A stretch of 64,000 bases of DNA from Platycnemis pennipes (Eukaryota > Arthropoda > Insecta > Odonata > Platycnemididae). Where the stretch lies: the NCBI GenBank assembly GCA_933228895.1, contig OW121854.1, positions 51,254,609 to 51,318,608 of the forward strand, read 5' to 3'. How positions within the stretch are numbered: the first letter of the stretch is position 1; every line of letters starts with the position of its first letter. A model generated the notes under the pieces. That model saw only the letters and a program-made list of their open reading frames with translations. It did not search any database and was not told the origin of the DNA. Positions 54,001-60,000 of the stretch are shown piece after piece. The translations under genes were made by a program, and so were the position numbers.

Positions 54001-57000
54001 CTGTCATTTTGCTATTAAAATATTTTCAAGCATATGTACTCAATAATCTGAAGACCAGATTTTTCACGAGTAGATTTGCCGTGATAAAAGTGCATGAATA
54101 GTATTACCCAAGCCGATAGCATGTTGCGGTCCTATCGAATTGGCACACGAAAATAAGTGACTAATCCTAGGAAGCTTGAATACAAATTACAGCTAAACGG
54201 AATTCTGATGCATTATAAATAAAGTAACACGATGATATTTATAATTGAATTAAAAGCATGAATCATCAATAAGCATACGTGTATCATGGTAGTTTTTGGG
54301 CGCAATTGAAACCTGTGCCAGGAACAGGAAATGGAAATATGAGTTGGTATTTATAGAGAAGATGGAATAAAAGTATGAACGAATAGTTATCATCATCATC
54401 ATCACTTATCACCAATCCTAAGATATGTTTAATGCAACTCACAACTAGATTTTCCCATCGGCTAGCCCCTTTACATTTACATAATTCTTCTCATTTACAT
54501 CAGTCACCGCTTGCTTCATGCATCACAACCGAGACTTACTTAGCCGTTATTTCCATTCGCTTTTCCCTTGATGACGTTTTTCCCTTGATGACGCCTTCCC
54601 TTTGGACGATCACGTTTCAAGATGTGTCCGATAAGCTTTTTGTATTTTTATCAGACCTCTTTTCTCTCTCTCTCCATATATGTTCTTTGTTAGTTACTCG
54701 GTTGATCTTCTTTGTCCTGAACCACACATCACAAAATATTATATCCTTGCGATTTCCGAGGTTTCTTTTGCCCGGTAATCTACTGTAATAAATGAGTATG
54801 CTCATTTATTTACTGTACCGATTTTGAGTGTTGCCTTACTTCCATATTTGCTGTTAGAGTCTTCATCTTCCTGTACAATGCCATCTTTGATTGGTGTTAT
54901 TGCAGTGGTGTGATTCCAGTGGCTATGAAAGTTGAAATAAGATACACAGAATATAGCCAAAGAATTTTAAGGAGAAGGCTACTCAAAACAACGTATATCG
55001 ATCAACAGGTGATCAGCAGCAGAGAGAAATGTGTTTTAGATACATATACACAGATACATAAGCTGCCGATTGATTCGGGGAGTAGAGATCACAAAAGACA
55101 AAAAAATCGATGCCAATGAAGTTTTTTAGCTAACGACTGCATCGTTTTCGTTGACGCTAATATTCGAGTTATTTTATTTTAAACATGCTGACTTCGGAAT
55201 TTTATCACCACTTCACCTAAGTTGGAGGTTGGATGCCTCAACTCTCAGCAACAACGAGATTCCGTTTAATTTACGTATACATTATACCCAGCAAGTCACC
55301 TCATATGAGTATGGCAATGGGTGGCTCCATTCAAGGCAAAAACCACTGTTGAGTAGGTAAACAGTCCTATTATCACTAAATATATTCACACCTAATTTTA
55401 CTAAGAAGACAAATAAATTCACCCATGAAACACGGCTGACTCAAGTGCAGTACAACTTCTGATTTCAAACAAAAAACTACTGTTTTAGAATGCGAGATAG
55501 ACACATCACTGATCTCAATTAACTATTGGCAGGGAAATGCCACGTATGCAAGATTTCAGATATAAATTCTACGGTTTCAGGATCGGTTATGTGAAATTCC
55601 ATGTTTTATAGAAAAAACTTAACTTTATACCTTTGACTAAATTATATTTAGCGAAAGAGGGTTCGTCGAATAGTTGACATCATCATCATAATTGTGTGGA
55701 ATCTACAAATTTTTTCTTTAAAATACCTAATACAATTAGGTTTCATACATTTATAATTTGATCCGGTAATGCAAAAAAACAATTTTTTTAAAGTGCCTAA
55801 AGTAACTTATTATACGTCACTAGTAGCTTAGATAAATGTCTAATATTATTATACCCTAATGTACGCCGAAAAGCGAATTATCAAACCTCTCACTCTCTAT
55901 ACATATTTTTTATCTTAATGATCTAACCTACCACTGAACGTTGGAGCTGCTAATATATTTCCACGTCTTCAGAAAACCAGTCTAAATGTTCCCAAAAAGT
56001 TTAGACTGTGCCTTAACCTGCGATATAATAGTTGTTTCCAATCTAATTCTTCAAACAATTTGGATGCATTGTTATACGTATTATAGCACCTTTTTACAGT
56101 ACAGGTTTTTGCTGCCCACTAGGTGCAGGATAAAACCTACTTTATCTGAATCCCAAATACATACACCACATTCTAGGTCGGGCCTAATTAAAGGAAAGTA
56201 TCAGCACCCTTTCTTGTGCTCATTAATTTTCCCAACACGTATTATTTTCATAAAGCCTAGCTTTCTATAGGCTTCAATAGACAATAAAACATTAAATAAT
56301 CTGAACATAGGACGTTTTTAAACATGGTTCATAATCCTGGTCTTTAAGAAATAAGGGAGTCGACTTATGGAGATTATTAAGGTTTGAGAATGGATAACTA
56401 AAGAAATAAATTGAGAGAAAGTATAACAAAAATCGCCAAGTCTGGCTTGGGAAAGTGAGGGAGGTTGCCCAATGCCAGAAATTTTCCCTGCCCAAAGGCA
56501 ACCTATAAGTTGATAGAGTGTGATCCGTTCCCACTGGCAATTTATATACAAGTTTGGGATATCCATAAACATTTTTCAATTGACGAATACAAAGCAGGAT
56601 TGAGGGTAGAACGACTTACTCACGGATTCACAATAGGAAAGCATGACATCCATTGTCAGACGACTTCCAATTATAAGCAGCGAAATCCATGGCGCTCAAA
56701 TTCACCTGGAGTAGTTTCAGATTTTAATGTGCTTCTAAGGTTCAATTGCTAAGGTTAAATGCACCATGTATATTCAGTTAAATATTCAGACAGATGCAGC
56801 TATTATGTCCCCCATGAGATACGAACCGTAAATATTTTTTGAACAAAACCCGAAAAAGCAATGGATGGTTATGGACAATTTGTGAATAGTAAATGACTAA
56901 CTCAAGACCCTTATTATTACTATTGAATATGACGATTGATAAAAAATCTCTCAACGTTGATTTGGAGGCAGTCTATAACTCGCATTTTATTCACCTACAA

Positions 57001-60000
57001 TTAATGACATAGAATGCCGATTTATGAGTTTCTCGATTTAATTATGGTGTTATGGATGACATTCACTATATTGACCCGGACATCATTTACTCAGTTCCAT
57101 GTGATGCATAGCAATTTTTTTGTTGGCTTAAGACTCGATGGCCTAATTAAGGTAATCGTCGCAGGAAAAGTTAACGGGAAGATTGGAATAAGCAGACCTC
57201 GCATGAGGAATATAGAACAGGTCGTGAAGGATGCAAAAAAGAGGAGTTACGTCAATATGAAGAGGTTTACTGATAGAAGAATCGAGTGGAGGGCTGCGTC
57301 AAACCAATTCTAGGATTGTTGACCCATGATGATGATGAATAAATTTTGACTTTATGAGAGATCTTGAAGTATAATTACCACACGCACTCTTATGTTAAAC
57401 GTTAAAGATGATAATTTGTGCCCAAACTATTTATCTATCTGGGTTTTATCATATTGACAGCGCTTTATAGTGAACGCCGTAATTTTCAAACTATTGCTTC
57501 AAAACTCATTTTCGTTTGAAACCATGTTATCTGCAGCGGCATTTCCTTGTGACTCCAACTCCTAGGAAAACACCCCCCCTGCTTTGCTCATTACGTCCTC
57601 CCGCAACTTCTACGTCATCGCACTTATTGTTAGTCTTGGAATTAACAACTTTTACTGACTCCAAAAATTTGCCATGACAGTCCTCTCATTTACCAATTCA
57701 TATATATAACCTCTTCGTTTGGGACTCCTGTTCCTTCATTGACACCTCAATAGAAAAAAATGAAGACGGTTAACGAGTGAGCAAGTTGCCTGAGAGTAAA
57801 TACCTGAGAGATAAGTGCGACTTGGTACTAACGTAGAGCAGCACGTCCAGATAGGCGGGCACGCACAGTGGTGGTAGTCATTCGCGTGCGTCCTTCACGA
57901 GACCGCAAGTAACTGCGATTCGCCCTTGGCAATGAGAAAGGAGGAGGCGGGAGCGAATGAACAAGAGGTGGTTTAAAAGCTATTACTGTTAAACATCCAT
58001 CCACGGGTTGGTGCATTAGTTTGAGTACTGGCATCTCACCTGGAGGGCGAGGTTCAAATTAAAGTAATGGAAGATGTTTTTCATTGATAAACCGACCTCT
58101 ACTTGACTGTTTTGTAGAGAGCATTCGAGTGCAGTGCCCTGTCCATCGGAAGGGACGCTATTCCGAGGTCCCCTTGGCGCCTTTTGTTTAGAGCAGGCTA
58201 ATGCCGACGCCGGGCTTTATCTCCACCCTTCCTTCTTACCCTTCCATTCCTTGTACATACCTTCCCTCCCGGTCTATGTGGTCTAAGCGGTAGATAAGGT
58301 TCTAATTATACTTTGTCTAAGCGTGGGTACTATATCTTTAAGAGTGCGAGTACAGGCTTGACAACGCAGATGAGATGAGGAACGGTGCGCGGGCCAACTG
58401 AAGAGACTACGTCTAAATCACGGAATGACATTGGAACACTATAAATATTGCCCCCCATTATTTACGGAGGAATTAGAGAGCTCGTACAAGCACTCGGAAC
58501 CATGAAATAAATTGAGGTTCGATGCATTATAAAAAAACAGTGGTACTAAACTACGGTTTTTAGGTTCTTCAATTCTACGGTTAAGGCTATTTCACGCGGA
58601 CTTGCATAAGATCTTAATCCTAAGACAAACGCAACAATCATACCCAGGGTGGGTCTCGAAGCCACGACCTTTGGGTGGCCAGTTCGGCGCGTTGCCGACC
58701 TAGCTACCATCATTAGTGGATTCTAAAGCGAAGAAATGTGCCAAAGTAGATGTTTAACATGATTTCAGCGAAAGACGACAGAGTATCACATGAAATCGAC
58801 TATATATCGAAAAATATCAAAGAGAAGTGGGAAGTATTCAAAGTAATATTAAAGCCAACCGCGGTAGCGCGTCGGTTCTGTAACCCAAAGGTCGAGGGTT
58901 CAAATCCTGACCCAGGTGCGACCGCCCAGTTTTTTCTGGAATAATATTTTGGGGTTGATCTCAAGTAAGGCGTGCGAGATAAATTTTTCAATTGGAGCAC
59001 CTGAAAATTTAATTCTACCACTTCTACCATCGTCAATAACACGATTAGGAAAATTATATCCAATTAATCTGTCGTCTCTTATATGCCGTACTACGGTGAA
59101 ATGGGAAATAACCCATCAAATATTATTGTGATAACACTTACCGGAATAAATCCTAAGCGTGCGTAAGTACGATTTTAATCAATAAAAATAATTCACTTCT
59201 ACAAAAACTAATCAACTGAAATGGAACTCGAAACGTGACACGAGCGTAAACGCCTGAAGCACTTGTAGTGACTGTTAATAGCTGCGAACACGTTTATGTG
59301 TATTTTGAAGCCGAGCGAAAAGGTAGCACGCATGCACATCATCACAAATTCGTTGTGCCAAAAATGTTATTATTTTTGGGTTCCGACTGAGTCACACAGA
59401 ATAGAAAGACTTACTTTCGGGAGTTGAAAATGTACACCATTACAAGGGTATCTGCTGTGACGGCAGGCGTTTCAAGAAGGAAACGACTCCTTAAAACGTC
59501 TACTTCAACAGCAGAGTGACCCTAGGGTCAAGGAACGATTAATGCTCTTACCCGGTGGATCATAAAATTAACGTAGGGAGTGGCGTTGTGGGACCCGCAA
59601 AGTTTTCGAAAAATATATATCAAATCATTTGCTCTTGAGCGTCTTAATTTAAACAAAGAACCATAGAGTGGTTGCATTAGTTGGCGTTAAAGACGTTAAG
59701 AATGTGTCCTATAAAAAGTATAATTCATGTAGGATCTTGAAGACTTCCCTTAAAGTCGCGAACCCGTGAAGACTTCACCAGCAAAGTATAATTCAATCTT
59801 AAATCGTCCCGTGGTTGCATAGTCGATTAAAAATAAGAAAAAGTTAACAAAAATAACCTTTACATGTTAAACAGTTTTCTAAGTCATAAGGGGTGAGTAA
59901 ATTTCAAAGAGTGACTAGGGATCGTCTCTTGCATGACGATGGGGCTAAATTTAGTGATACCATAAAAAAATTGTCACATTCATGAAGACGCAAAAATTGA

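Noticed and set aside
58850..58935. tRNA genes at this and the other tRNA-like segments
   Set aside because: B-box and A-box resemblance is present, but acceptor and D-arm pairing fail, and most share non-tRNA tails, so they are called SINEs.
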